DNA from: JACVRW01 sp963821275
Lineage (GTDB): Bacteria > Actinomycetota > Thermoleophilia > Solirubrobacterales > Thermoleophilaceae
Assembly (NCBI GenBank): GCA_963821275.1
Contig: CAWGDF010000001.1
Location: 124,001-188,000 of the forward strand
DNA: 64,000 nt
Direction: 5' to 3'
Below the pieces are notes generated by a model. The model made no database searches, was not told where the DNA came from, and saw only the letters and a program-made list of their open reading frames with translations. Shown here one piece after another: positions 33,207-42,238 of this stretch. The position numbers and the translations under genes were made by a program. The number at the start of each line of letters is the position of its first letter. The first letter of the stretch is position 1.

Positions 33207-34832
33207 TCACCGAACTGTCCGGCGCCCCTCCAGCACCGCGCCCAGCGGCTGGGTGTTGACGACGTCCCCCGCCGTCGCCCAGCCGCGGCGCGCGGTCGCG
33301 ACCGAGAGTCCCATGTTCGCGAGCCCGCGGACGGAGTGCGCGTCGGTTGAGCAAACGATCCGGACACCGGCCGCCAGCGCGTCGCGAACGTGCTCGCCCC
33401 GAAGGTCGAGCCGGTCGGGAAGGCCGTTGACCTCGAGCGCGACTCCCTCCTCGAGCGCCACCTCGTACACCCGCTCCAGGTCCAGGGCGTTCTCGGCCCG
33501 TCGGTTTATGTAGCGGCCCTTCGGATGGCTGAGACAGCGCACGTAGGGGTTGCGCAGCGCCTCCTCGACCCGCTTCGTCTGCTCTCGGCGCGGCAGCCGC
33601 TGGCCGCCGTGGACGCTCGCCTGTACCCACTCCAGCTCGGCGAGGATGTCGTCGTCGAGGTCGAGGCGTCCGTCGGGCAGGATGTCGCACTCGGTTCCGC
33701 GCAGGACCCGGAACGGCGCCAACAGCTCGTTCGCGGCCGCGATCTCCTCGGCCTGGCGGCGGAGGTCGTCCGCGGTCAGCCCGCGAACCGCGCCCACGGC
33801 GGGAGTGTGGTCGCAGATCGCCAGGTACTCGTAGCCGCGCTCCCGGGCTGCGCGCGCCATCTCCTCGACGCTCGCCCTCCCATCGGACCAGGTGGTGTGG
33901 CAGTGCAGGTCGCCGCGGATCTGGCCTGGCTCGAGGAGGGCCGGCGGCTCGCCGCGGAAGGGCTCCTCGCGCAGCTCCGGCGGACACCAGGGAAGCCCGA
34001 GCGCGCGGTAGACCGCCCCCTCCTCCGGCGCGTCAGGCAGCGGCTCGAGCTCCGCGACGTAGGCGGGCGAACCCGTCGCACGCACGAGAGCGGTCCCGAA
34101 CCGCTCCGGCTCCGCGACGACGAGCTCGACCGGCACGCCCTCGACCGTCACCCCCACCGACCGGCGCTCGGCCCCCTCGACCACGGCCACGATCTGGGGC
34201 AGCGCGCCGAAGCGCCCCAGGACGGGCCCGGGATGCGGGGCCGCACAGACGACCGCCAGCCACTCGCAGGAGTCGCGCCAGCGCCGAACGTCGCCCGCGG
34301 GCTCGCCATCGAGCGCCGCGGCTATGCCCCCGACGAGCTCCCAGGCCCGGTTCAGCAGGAGTCCCTGACGCGCCCGCGGCTCGGTCTCGCGTGCGAGCGC
34401 CTCGAGGAGCTGCGCCTCGGTCTTGGGGCCGATTCCCGGCGCGGTCTGCAGCCGGCCGGCGGCCGCAGCCTCGCGAAACTCCTCGGTGGTGCGGACGCCG
34501 AGCGCCCGTGCGAGCTCGACCGAGCGCTTCGCGCTGAGCCCGAGGTAGCGACCGAGGCCGATGAGATCGGGCGAGAGCTCGCGCTCCAGCTCCGCCAGCT
34601 CCTTGAGCTCGCCCGTCTCGACGAGCTCACGCAGCCGGGTCTCGATTCCCCTGCCGATCCCGCGGAGGTCGCGCACCCGGCCGGAGCGAACGAGGTCGGC
34701 CACAGGGGTCCCGGCGCCGCGGATCGTCTCGGCGGCGCGGCGGTATGCCCGGGCCGTGTAGGGGTTGGCGTCGCCGAGCTCCAGCAGCGACGCGAACGCG
34801 TCCAGGCGATCGGCGATCTGCGCATTGTCCAC
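33207..34832 (-). CDS. polX: PolX-family protein with inactive polymerase domain and intact PHP domain
   Basis: 541 residues. It starts with helix-hairpin-helix DNA-binding repeats (RRAAETIRGAGTPVADLVRS, LRGIGRGIETRLRELVE, TAPGIGPKTEAQLLEAL). In the palm domain the usual aspartate motif (D-x-D) reads CEWLAVV, and the third Asp region reads VELVVA. The dNTP-contact GSKxHN is ATGSPAYV and part of the thumb is missing. The C-terminal PHP domain is complete: HCHTTWSDG, ICDHTP, RGTECDI, VQASVHG, SHPKGR, CSTDAHS. I infer no polymerase activity but a retained metal-dependent 3'-5' exonuclease or phosphoesterase used in DNA repair. Confidence 0.85.
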   Translation of the reverse strand: MDNAQIADRLDAFASLLELGDANPYTARAYRRAAETIRGAGTPVADLVRSGRVRDLRGIGRGIETRLRELVETGELKELAELERELSPDLIGLGRYLGLSAKRSVELARALGVRTTEEFREAAAAGRLQTAPGIGPKTEAQLLEALARETEPRARQGLLLNRAWELVGGIAAALDGEPAGDVRRWRDSCEWLAVVCAAPHPGPVLGRFGALPQIVAVVEGAERRSVGVTVEGVPVELVVAEPERFGTALVRATGSPAYVAELEPLPDAPEEGAVYRALGLPWCPPELREEPFRGEPPALLEPGQIRGDLHCHTTWSDGRASVEEMARAARERGYEYLAICDHTPAVGAVRGLTADDLRRQAEEIAAANELLAPFRVLRGTECDILPDGRLDLDDDILAELEWVQASVHGGQRLPRREQTKRVEEALRNPYVRCLSHPKGRYINRRAENALDLERVYEVALEEGVALEVNGLPDRLDLRGEHVRDALAAGVRIVCSTDAHSVRGLANMGLSVATARRGWATAGDVVNTQPLGAVLEGRRTVR

Positions 34833-34864
34833 GCCCGTAGTTTCCCGGCAACGTCACCGCCGGC

Positions 34865-35770
34865 TCAGCGGTAGCCGGTCGGGTCGGCCGGCTTGCCGGG
34901 GTCCTGGACCTCGACCATGTAGCGCCAGCAGTCCGGCTGCGAGCCGTCGAGGTCGGTGAAGCCATACTCGCGCGCCAGCCCACCCGAGGAGAACGAGCCG
35001 CCGTTCCTGCGAGCGAGGTCGGGGTCCGCGGCCAGAGCGGCGACAGCGCGGCCGACAAAGCGCGGGCTCTCGGAGATGGCGGCGAAGTGCGGGTTCCGCC
35101 CCTCGCGCCAGTTCTCCTCGTCGACTCCCATCGCTTCGAGCATCATCTCCGAGCGAAGCCAGCCCGGGGTCAACGCCACGGCGGCGCATCCGTGCGGCGC
35201 GAGCTCCTCGCCCTGCGCGAAGGCGAGCCGGATGACCGACGTCTTGACCAGGTCGTAGAACGCCGGCGCCCGGTAGTGCCCGTCGTTGTACTCGCGCGTG
35301 CCGTCGGTCATCTCGACGACCAGTCCGCCCGGCTCGCGGATCAGCAGCGGCAGCGCGAAGTGGCTGGTGATCAGGTGCGTGTCAACCCCCAGCCGCAGCA
35401 TCCGCAGCCCGTTCTTGAGGTCGTGCTCCCAGACCGGCGTGTCCCACTCGAACAGCTTCTCGCCGCCCCAGATGTCGTTGACCAGCACGTCCAGCCGCCC
35501 CTGCTCGGCGTCGATGCGCTGGACCAGCGCGTCGACAGCGGCCGGCTCGAGATGGTCCACGGCGGCCGCGATCCCCATGCCGCCGGCGGCGGTCACGAGC
35601 TCGGCGGTCTCCTCGATCGTCTCGGGCCGGTCGTACTCCGAGCGCCGCTCCCGCGTGCTGCGCCCGCTGCAGTACACGGTCGCCCCGGCCTCACCAAGGG
35701 CCACGGCGGTGCCGCGGCCCGCCCCGCGCGTCGCTCCCGCAACGAGCACGACCTTCCCGTCGAGATTCAT
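34865..35770 (-). CDS. Short-chain dehydrogenase/reductase
   Basis: 301 residues. NAD(P)-binding GATRGAGRG, LVNDIWGGE and the catalytic YDLVK (Tyr-x3-Lys) are present. The extended insert with WEHDLKNGLRMLRLGVDTHL and the C-terminal GGSFSSGGLAREYGFTDLDG follow a subgroup often annotated as SDR of unknown substrate. The start overlaps the end of the EamA gene by 4 bases (coupled), so exporter and reductase are one operon. Confidence 0.85.
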   Translation of the reverse strand: MNLDGKVVLVAGATRGAGRGTAVALGEAGATVYCSGRSTRERRSEYDRPETIEETAELVTAAGGMGIAAAVDHLEPAAVDALVQRIDAEQGRLDVLVNDIWGGEKLFEWDTPVWEHDLKNGLRMLRLGVDTHLITSHFALPLLIREPGGLVVEMTDGTREYNDGHYRAPAFYDLVKTSVIRLAFAQGEELAPHGCAAVALTPGWLRSEMMLEAMGVDEENWREGRNPHFAAISESPRFVGRAVAALAADPDLARRNGGSFSSGGLAREYGFTDLDGSQPDCWRYMVEVQDPGKPADPTGYR

Positions 35771-36663
35771 GTTGCCTCCTTGTGGATTCGGTTGACCGGT
35801 ACCCTCACGGCGAGCACAGCCGAGAGGACGAGCGCCCCGCCCGCAAGCTGTGCGGGACCGAGGGATTCGCCGAACGCGGCGAACGCCAGGGCGACCGTGA
35901 CCACCGGCTCGAGGGTCGAGAGAATCGACGCCGCCGACGGGCCCACCCGCCGGAGCCCGGCGAAGAACAGTGCAATCGCCCCTACCGTCGATACGACCGC
36001 GAGGCCGCCCAGCCAGCCGAAGCCGGTCGCGCTCACACTGGCGGGGTCGAGATCTCCCCCGGCCAGCCCGGCGAGCGTCAGGGTCGTTGCCGCTCCGGTG
36101 CACACCAGCGTGCTGAGGGCGAGCGGTCCGAGGCGAGCGGCGATGCCTTCCGAGATCAGGATGTATCCCGTGTAGACGACCGCCGCCCCCAGCCCGAGCG
36201 CCGTGCCCAGCGCGTCCAGCGCCCCTGCGGCAGCTCCAGCCAGGACGAGCACCAGGCCGGTCGAGGCGAGCACCAGAGCCACGATGGTACGGCGGCTGGC
36301 CGGCTCGCGCCTGAGAGCGATCGCGGTCACGGTGACCATCACGGGGAAGGTGTAGACCAGCATCGCGAGCAGGGAGGCGTCGAGACGCTCCAGCGCCGCG
36401 AAGTAGCCGCCGGCCTGGGCGCCGTATCCGACGGCACCGAGCGCAAGCGCGATGACCACATCACGGCGCGCGATCGAGCGCAGCCCGCGCGCCCGGTCCG
36501 TGACGATCACAACCAGCCAGAGGAGCAGGGCGGCGAGCCCGAACCGGGCGGCGAGGAGCGTGCCCACGGTCGCGCCCTCGTCGTAGGCGAGCTTGCCGAA
36601 GACCCCCATCGCACCGAAGGCGGCGGCGGAGGCGAGGCAAAGAAGGGCGCCGGTGGCAGGCAT
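35767..36663 (-). CDS. EamA/DMT-family transporter
   Basis: 298 residues with ten hydrophobic helices in two EamA repeats, including GALLCLASAAAFGAMGVFGK and GTALGLGAAVVYTGYILISE. It probably exports metabolites or amino acids across the cell membrane. It is divergent from the LysR gene and coupled to the SDR gene. Confidence 0.85.
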   Translation of the reverse strand: MPATGALLCLASAAAFGAMGVFGKLAYDEGATVGTLLAARFGLAALLLWLVVIVTDRARGLRSIARRDVVIALALGAVGYGAQAGGYFAALERLDASLLAMLVYTFPVMVTVTAIALRREPASRRTIVALVLASTGLVLVLAGAAAGALDALGTALGLGAAVVYTGYILISEGIAARLGPLALSTLVCTGAATTLTLAGLAGGDLDPASVSATGFGWLGGLAVVSTVGAIALFFAGLRRVGPSAASILSTLEPVVTVALAFAAFGESLGPAQLAGGALVLSAVLAVRVPVNRIHKEAT

Positions 36664-36691
36664 GCGACTGATCCTGCCGCCGATATTGCTT

Positions 36692-36704
36692 AGGAGCGAC
36701 TCCT
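36692..36704. promoter_or_regulatory. Inverted repeat in the eamA-lysR intergenic region
   Basis: AGGAGCGACTCCT has 5-base arms within 75 bases separating two divergent genes. It lies within an ATTGC...TTAAC stretch that fits the T-N11-A style of LysR operators. Likely bound by the adjacent LysR protein. Confidence 0.4.
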
Positions 36705-36738
36705 CTTCTTAACGAGAATTCAGTAGTTTTGCTTGTGA

Positions 36739-37671
36739 ATGCTCGACCTGCACCGGCTCCGCCTCCTGCACGAGCTGCACGCCCGGGGCACGATCGCCGC
36801 GGTGGGCGACGCGCTTCAGTTCACGCCGTCCGCTGTCTCCCAGCAGCTGGCGGTGCTAGAGCGCGAGGCGGGGGTGCAGCTGCTCGAGAAGGCCGGGCGA
36901 GGGGTCCGGCTGACCGACGCCGCCCTCGTCTTGGTTCGCCACGCGGACGCGTTGCTCGATCGGGCCGAGGTGGCGCAGGCCGACCTGGCCGCAGCCGCAG
37001 GGCGGGTCGCCGGGAGGGCCCGCATCGCGTCGTTCCAGTCGGTTGCCCTTCACCTCGCCGTCCCGGCGATGCAGGCACTCGCGCGCGACGCCCCCGATCT
37101 CCGCTGCGAGCTGATCGAGGCCGAGCCCGAGGAGTCGCTGCCCGCGCTGGCCCTGGGCGACGTCGACCTGGTGCTGGCCGACGAGTGGCAGCACCAGCCG
37201 CTCGCGCGACCTGCGGGCATCGAGCGCGAGGACCTGTGCCGCGACCCGGTCCTCCTGGTGCTGCCGGAGGCTCACCCGGCGGCGAGGCGGCGCCAGCGTG
37301 CGGTGCCACTTGCCGAGCTGGCCGGCGCCGCCTGGACGACCGGCCATCCCAAGACCGCGTGGGAGGAGATAACCAACCGGACCTGCCGCCAGCTCGGAGA
37401 GTTCGACCCCGACATCCGCCACCGCACCAACGACAGCGTGACCAGCCTGGCGCTCGTCGCCGGCGGCCAGGCCGTCACGCTGCTGCCCCGGCTGGTGAGC
37501 CCGGAGACCCACCCGGGCGTGGCGGTGAGAGCCATCGCCGAAGGCTCCGTGCACCGGACGATCTTCGCGGCCACCCGCTCCGCGGACGCCGAGCGCCCCT
37601 CCGTCCAGGCACTGCTCGCAGCCATGCGTGCCGGCGCCGCCGCCCTTGACGCTCGGATTCAGGGTCCGTAG
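36739..37671 (+). CDS. LysR-family transcriptional regulator
   Basis: 310 residues. The N-terminal winged helix (LHELHARGTIAAVGDALQFT, PSAVSQQLAVLEREAGVQLL) is followed by a periplasmic-binding-protein-like effector domain. The gene is 14 bases upstream of the citryl-CoA lyase-like gene on the same strand and is probably its regulator; it may also act on the divergent eamA-SDR unit. The effector is unknown. Confidence 0.88.
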   Translation: MLDLHRLRLLHELHARGTIAAVGDALQFTPSAVSQQLAVLEREAGVQLLEKAGRGVRLTDAALVLVRHADALLDRAEVAQADLAAAAGRVAGRARIASFQSVALHLAVPAMQALARDAPDLRCELIEAEPEESLPALALGDVDLVLADEWQHQPLARPAGIEREDLCRDPVLLVLPEAHPAARRRQRAVPLAELAGAAWTTGHPKTAWEEITNRTCRQLGEFDPDIRHRTNDSVTSLALVAGGQAVTLLPRLVSPETHPGVAVRAIAEGSVHRTIFAATRSADAERPSVQALLAAMRAGAAALDARIQGP

Positions 37672-37685
37672 CGTCGCGAAGCCGC

Positions 37686-38483
37686 ATGCAGATCGGGAAG
37701 GGCGAGGCCCCCGTCAGCCACATCAGCCAGGCCTATGACGACCGGGTGGAGGTCCGCGGTCGCGACCTCTCGAGCGACCTCATGGGCCGCCTGAGCTTCA
37801 CCGAGTACTTCCACCTGCTGCTCACAGGCCGTGAGCCGACCGAGGACCAGCGCTTCTTCCTCGACCTGCTGCTGGTCGCGATCGCCGAGCACGGGATGAT
37901 GCCCACGAACGTCACCGCCCGCATGACGCTTGCGGCTGACCCGGGCTCGCTGCAGGGAGCGGTCGCGGCGGGGATCCTCGGAGCCGGCCCGGTCATCCTC
38001 GGTACCTCGGAGGCCTGCGCCCGGCTGCTCGAGGAGGCGCAGGAGCGCGTCGCCTCCGGTGGGGACCCCGGGGCGGTGGCGCAGGAACTCGCGCGCGAGA
38101 TCCGCGAGTCGGGGGAGCGCGTTCCGGGCTTCGGCCATCCGGTGCACCGGCCGCTCGACCCGCGCGCCGAGCGGATCCTCGAGCTCGCCGACGAGCGCGG
38201 AGTGAGCGGGGCGCACGTCCTGCTCGCCCGCGGCCTCCGCGACGGTGTCGCCGAGGCCTGGGGCAGGCCGCTCACGATGAACGTGTCCATGCCGATCGCC
38301 GCCGTGATGCTCGACCTCGGTTTCTCGTCCGACACGGTGAAGGCGGTTCCCATACTCGCGCGGACCGCCAGCCTGCTCGCGCACCTGGCCGAGGAGCAGC
38401 AGGAGCCGATCGGCTTCCTGATGGCCGCGAAGGCCGAGGAGGCCATCGAGTACGAGCCACGGCCGGAGGATCGTGCCAGCTGA
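37686..38483 (+). CDS. Citryl-CoA lyase / citrate-synthase-fold protein
   Basis: 265 residues, shorter than citrate synthase (about 370-430). Catalytic-type residues are seen in AEHGMMPTNVTARM (His), ERVPGFGHPVHRPLDPRAER (His) and NVSMPIAAVMLDLG (Asp). This matches citryl-CoA lyases and the C-terminal part of ATP-citrate lyase. It could make or break a citryl-CoA-like thioester, releasing acetyl-CoA or a related CoA product. It is in one operon with a CoA ligase, a VOC protein and a GST. Confidence 0.75.
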   Translation: MQIGKGEAPVSHISQAYDDRVEVRGRDLSSDLMGRLSFTEYFHLLLTGREPTEDQRFFLDLLLVAIAEHGMMPTNVTARMTLAADPGSLQGAVAAGILGAGPVILGTSEACARLLEEAQERVASGGDPGAVAQELAREIRESGERVPGFGHPVHRPLDPRAERILELADERGVSGAHVLLARGLRDGVAEAWGRPLTMNVSMPIAAVMLDLGFSSDTVKAVPILARTASLLAHLAEEQQEPIGFLMAAKAEEAIEYEPRPEDRAS

Positions 38484-39786
38484 GGCCGTGCTCGACGAGG
38501 TCGAGAGCCGCCCCTGGGCAGAGCAGCTCGCCGCCGACGACGAGAGCTACCGCACCCAGCTCAACTACCTCTACGACCGCTCCGCCTTCTATCGCGAGAA
38601 GCTGACGGCGGCCGGCTTCGCCTCGGCACGCGCGGCGGGCGGACTGGCGGAGGTCGGACAGCTGCCGCTGACCGACAAGCGCGAGATCAGGGCGACCTGC
38701 ACCCCCGAGGACCCGATCGGGTCCCACCTCTGCGTGACGCCCGCGGAGATCGTCCGGATCTACTCGACGAGCGGCACGACCGGCGCGCCGAGCTACATCC
38801 CGCTGACCGCGGGCGACCTCGACAACTGGGTGACCGGCTCGGCGCGCAGCTATGCGGCGTCCGGGGTGGAGCGCGGTCAGCGGATCGTCAGCACCTACAA
38901 CGCCGGCCCGTTCGCGGCCGGCGCGGCGCTCGCCGCCTTCGACCGCATCGGGCTCTCGCACATCCCGGTCGGGACCGGCAACAGCGAGCGCCTGGTCCGC
39001 GCGATTGAGCTGCTTCGCCCCGCGGCCGCGGTCCTGACGCCCTCCTACGCCGCCTATCTGGCCGAGTGGACCGCGGAGCGCGGCTTCGACCTCCGCGGGT
39101 CGAGCGTCCGGCGCGTGCTCGTGGCCGGCGAGCCGGGCGGAGGCGAGCCGGCCTTCCGCGCGGCGCTCGAGGAGGGCTGGGGAGCGCGGGTCACGGAGGC
39201 GATGGGGATCGGCGACATCGGCGTGTCGCTCTGGGGCGAGTGCGAGGAGCAGGACGGAATGCACCTGGGCGCGCGCGGGTTCGTCCATCCCGAGCTGATC
39301 GACCCGGGCACGGAGGCGCCGCTCGAGCTGGACGACGGCGCCACCGGGGAGCTCGTGCTGACCCATCTCCGGCATCGCGCGGCCCCGCTGCTTCGCTTCA
39401 GAACCCGCGATCACATCGAGGTGCGGACAACGCCCTGCCGGTGCGGCCGCAGCGGCCCGCGCATTCGCTGCATCGGCCGGACCGACGACATGCTGATCGT
39501 CCGCGGGGTCAACGTCTTCCCGTCGGCAGTCCGCGAGGTCGTCGGCGCCTTCGCTCCCGACGTCAGCGGGCACATCCTGGTGCGGCCTCGCGCGGAGGGG
39601 GTCAAGCAGGAGCCGCCCCTGCCGGTCAGCGTCGAGCTCGCGCGGGGACGGGACGCCGGGGGCGCCCTCGCCGAGGCGATCCGCGAGAGACTGCGCACCG
39701 TGCTGGTGGTGCACACGCAGGTGGAGCTCGTGCCGTGGGGCAGCCTGCAGCGCAGCGAGTACAAGTCCAAGCTCGTCGAGCACTAG
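38473..39786 (+). CDS. Phenylacetate-CoA ligase-like AMP-binding enzyme
   Basis: 437 residues, PaaK length. Motifs are YSTSGTTGAPS (P-loop), EAMGIGDIG, LLRFRTRDH and IGRTDDMLIVRGVNVFPSAV. It would activate an aromatic or aliphatic acid to its CoA thioester through an acyl-AMP. The GTG start overlaps the upstream gene by 11 bases. CRCG before the final domain is a usual feature of the PaaK C-terminal region. Confidence 0.85.
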   Translation: MPAEAVLDEVESRPWAEQLAADDESYRTQLNYLYDRSAFYREKLTAAGFASARAAGGLAEVGQLPLTDKREIRATCTPEDPIGSHLCVTPAEIVRIYSTSGTTGAPSYIPLTAGDLDNWVTGSARSYAASGVERGQRIVSTYNAGPFAAGAALAAFDRIGLSHIPVGTGNSERLVRAIELLRPAAAVLTPSYAAYLAEWTAERGFDLRGSSVRRVLVAGEPGGGEPAFRAALEEGWGARVTEAMGIGDIGVSLWGECEEQDGMHLGARGFVHPELIDPGTEAPLELDDGATGELVLTHLRHRAAPLLRFRTRDHIEVRTTPCRCGRSGPRIRCIGRTDDMLIVRGVNVFPSAVREVVGAFAPDVSGHILVRPRAEGVKQEPPLPVSVELARGRDAGGALAEAIRERLRTVLVVHTQVELVPWGSLQRSEYKSKLVEH

Positions 39787-39793
39787 GGGTCCG

Positions 39794-40378
39794 ATGCGAA
39801 AACTTCAGAGCCAGGGTGTCCACCACATCACGCTCGTGGGAGCCGACCGGCAGACGTCGATCGGATTCTGGGAGGGCGTGCTCGGGATGCCGTTCGTGTT
39901 CGAGCAGCCCAACCTCGACAACAAGTCGGAGAGCCACCTCTATTTCGATCCCGGCGACGGGCGCCTGATCACGATCTTCACCAACGAGGAGCGCGTGCCC
40001 GACCCGAGTCGCACCCCGACCGATCCCGGGTGCGTGCACCACATCGCGTTCTCGCTCTCGCAGGCCACCTTTCGCCAGGCGGTGGAGCGGCTCGACGAGC
40101 GCGGCATCCGGCACAGCGGCGTCAAGGACCGCGGCTTCATGGACTCGATCTACTTCGAGGATCCGCTGGGGCTCTTGATCGAGCTGGCCTCGTACCGCTT
40201 CGAGCCGCCCTTCGGCTACACCCACGCCGACGTGCTGCTGGAAGCCCATAAGATCCGCGTGGAGCGCGGCGACTACAACATCGCCCCGATCCATCTTGCC
40301 GATGCCGTCGAGACGCTCGTCCGGCGATCGCGGGCGTCGCTGTCGGAGGACCGATCGCCACGGAACCCATACGGCTAG
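39794..40378 (+). CDS. VOC-family (glyoxalase/dioxygenase fold) protein
   Basis: 194 residues. Metal-binding pattern: HHITLVG at the start, CVHHIAFSL midway, and LLIELASYRF with the Glu ligand near residue 130. It may be a ring-cleaving dioxygenase, glyoxalase or epimerase; CoA-epimerases also use this fold. The C-terminal 45-residue extension (EAHKIRVERGDYNIAPIHLA) is unusual. It starts 7 bases after the ligase gene. Confidence 0.75.
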   Translation: MRKLQSQGVHHITLVGADRQTSIGFWEGVLGMPFVFEQPNLDNKSESHLYFDPGDGRLITIFTNEERVPDPSRTPTDPGCVHHIAFSLSQATFRQAVERLDERGIRHSGVKDRGFMDSIYFEDPLGLLIELASYRFEPPFGYTHADVLLEAHKIRVERGDYNIAPIHLADAVETLVRRSRASLSEDRSPRNPYG

Positions 40379-40386
40379 GAGGAATC

Positions 40387-41079
40387 GTGGCCACTCACAC
40401 GCTGAGCATCCTGACGCCGAGCGTCAACAACCTGACCACCCGGATCTTCGTGCGCGCCGCCGGGCTCGACTTCGAAGAGGTCGACGTCTGGGGCAAGAAG
40501 GACGAGCCGGGCTTCGTGAGCAAGGACCCGGCGCAGCTCACGCCGCTGCTCGAGGAGGAGAGCCTCCCGCGGACGTCGCTCTGGGAGAGCTGCGCGATCA
40601 TGCAGTACCTCTGCAACCGCGACGGCCTCGACCAGTTCTATCCGGCCGACCCGGGCGAGCGCGCGATGGTCGACAGCGCGATGTTCTACTTGGTCGGGAC
40701 CTTCTACCCCCTCCTCGCACGCGCGACCTATCCGACGCTGGGCTTTCCCCAGTACGCCGGCGAGGTCGCGACCTCCGAAGCCGACGACGCCATGAAGGCG
40801 CAGGCTCAGAAGGACGCCGAGGCCGCTCTGGCCGCGCCGCTCGAGGCGTTCCGCTCCCACTTTCTCGAGGGCAGGAAGTTCGTGGGCGGTGACAGCCCGT
40901 CGATCGCGGACATCCGCTGGGCGGCCTCGCTCGAGTTCCTGCGCGCGATCGACTACCCGTTCCCGGACTGGACCGAGGAGTACATGAGCGCCGTGGAATC
41001 GGCGCTCGGCGACGCGTACTCGGAGCCGGCGGCGGACGTCCGGGGCTTCGTCGCGCAGGTGACATCGGAGACCGCATAG
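40387..41079 (+). CDS. Glutathione S-transferase-like protein
   Basis: 230 residues from a GTG preceded by AGGAGGA. The thioredoxin-fold N-terminal domain (LTPSVNNLTTRIFVRAAGLD, LEEESLPRTSLWESCAIMQY) is followed by an all-helical domain with the N-capping region GGDSPSIADIRW. Last gene of the LysR-led operon. Most actinobacteria lack glutathione, so the thiol used is uncertain, although a glutamate-cysteine ligase-like gene lies at the window end. Confidence 0.8.
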   Translation: MATHTLSILTPSVNNLTTRIFVRAAGLDFEEVDVWGKKDEPGFVSKDPAQLTPLLEEESLPRTSLWESCAIMQYLCNRDGLDQFYPADPGERAMVDSAMFYLVGTFYPLLARATYPTLGFPQYAGEVATSEADDAMKAQAQKDAEAALAAPLEAFRSHFLEGRKFVGGDSPSIADIRWAASLEFLRAIDYPFPDWTEEYMSAVESALGDAYSEPAADVRGFVAQVTSETA

Positions 41080-41147
41080 CGCCGCGCTACTGATTGATTC
41101 CGCGGCCGCGTGTGCGCGGGGGCGCACCGGGACCGAGCCGGGCGAGG

Positions 41148-41205
41148 GGGGTTCCTGACGTTGCGTCCAACTATCGGACGTTTCGTGCGGAACCCCTCCC
41201 TACCC
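41148..41205. repeat. Dispersed palindromic element, family 1, copy B
   Basis: Outer stem GGGGTTCC (41148-41155) pairs with GGAACCCC (41189-41196); inner stem CGTCC (41164-41168) pairs with GGACG (41176-41180). Shares GTTGCGT, GACGTTTCGTG and AACCCCTCCCTACCC with copy A at 7124-7181, while stem bases differ in matching pairs. Located between convergent GST and DUF4031 genes. Confidence 0.6.
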
Positions 41206-41228
41206 CGCCCGTTCGCGGAATCAGTCAT

Positions 41229-41513
41229 CTAGGCGGCCCCGTCCGCTCTCGCCGCCCTGCGGCGGTCGGCCTGCATGCGCCCCATCTCGGAGGTGGTGAC
41301 GGCCACGGCACCATGCGCCAGCGCGAAGGAACGGATCTCCTCGGGCAGGTCGTAGTGGTCGTGCCAGGGCCGCTCCGGGTTCGCCTGGAACCACTCCCGC
41401 CGCAGCCCGAGCGAGGCGGCGAAGCGGTGCAGCTCCTCGGTGTCGTCGGCGATCAGGTGACACCAGCAGCGGCCGCGCCACTCCCAGATCGGCTCGTCGA
41501 CGTACGCCGCCAC
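41229..41513 (-). CDS. DUF4031 protein
   Basis: 94 residues with the conserved DUF4031 pattern: YVDEPIWEWRGRCWCHLIAD, then LHRFAASLGLRREWFQ and HYDLPEEIRSFALAHGAVAV. The His/Asp/Trp-rich conservation suggests catalysis or metal binding, but no function is established. The start is a GTG at 41513. Confidence 0.85.
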   Translation of the reverse strand: MAAYVDEPIWEWRGRCWCHLIADDTEELHRFAASLGLRREWFQANPERPWHDHYDLPEEIRSFALAHGAVAVTTSEMGRMQADRRRAARADGAA

Positions 41514-41552
41514 GGCGGGAATGATGCTGCACTGCTCACCGGACCTCGATGC

Positions 41553-42193
41553 TCAGCACCCGAGGCAGAGGCGCCTCGCGCCGGGCCGGTCAAGCCGGTA
41601 GGGAAGTTCCTTCCCTGAGGGGTCCGAGGAGCTCGGGGCGCCGACGTAGAGCCCCCGATCGATGTGAGCGATCAGGATTCCGCAGGTTTGGTCGCGTTCC
41701 CCGGCCACCTCCACGCACGTCCAGTTCAGCCTGTACCGGAGCCGATCGGCTTCGTATGCGACCGCCACCAAGGCGAGGGCCGCGAGCGTGAGCAAGAGCC
41801 GACGCACCGGACGATTCCGCCAGCGCGCCTCGACGCCAAGGATGATGGCAGCCGCGAGAAGCGCGGCAAGGGGCCACAGAGACACAGCAAATCGACCCGT
41901 TCGTGGCGGCAGCTCAGGCGTGCGGCCCGCCGATTGCAGACGGCGAAACACCCAAACGGCCCCCCTCAGCGCCAGGACCAGGATGAGACCGGCCAATGCC
42001 CAGAGAGCGAGCGAGCGCCGGCGAAGAGCAGTACCTCGCGAGGTACCAGAGCCGCGGCCTCCTGTCCGTTGAGGCCGAAGCCTTCGAAACGCAGCGACAG
42101 CACGAGCCCGCCGATCGCGTACAGCACGACGACCACTGCGCCCGCGGCGCCGGCCGCGCTTATCAGCGTCGCCCAGGGGTTGTCGCGCTCCAC
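41553..42193 (-). CDS. Hypothetical integral membrane protein, with a frameshift
   Basis: Starts MERDNPWATLISAAGAAGAV (GTG) with a first membrane segment, then continues in another frame RRSLALWALAGLILVLALRG, RFAVSLWPLAALLAAAIILG and LLLTLAALALVAVAYEADRL. About 213 residues with four membrane segments and a C-terminal external tail containing paired cysteines (WTCVEV, QTCGIL, CLGC). The span of 641 bases is one short of a multiple of 3; the break is near 42010-42025. No family is recognised. Confidence 0.6.
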
Positions 42194-42238
42194 GCGTCAA
42201 CGCTAGCCCAGCGGCCGCGGCGGGGCAGGCCCGGCGCG

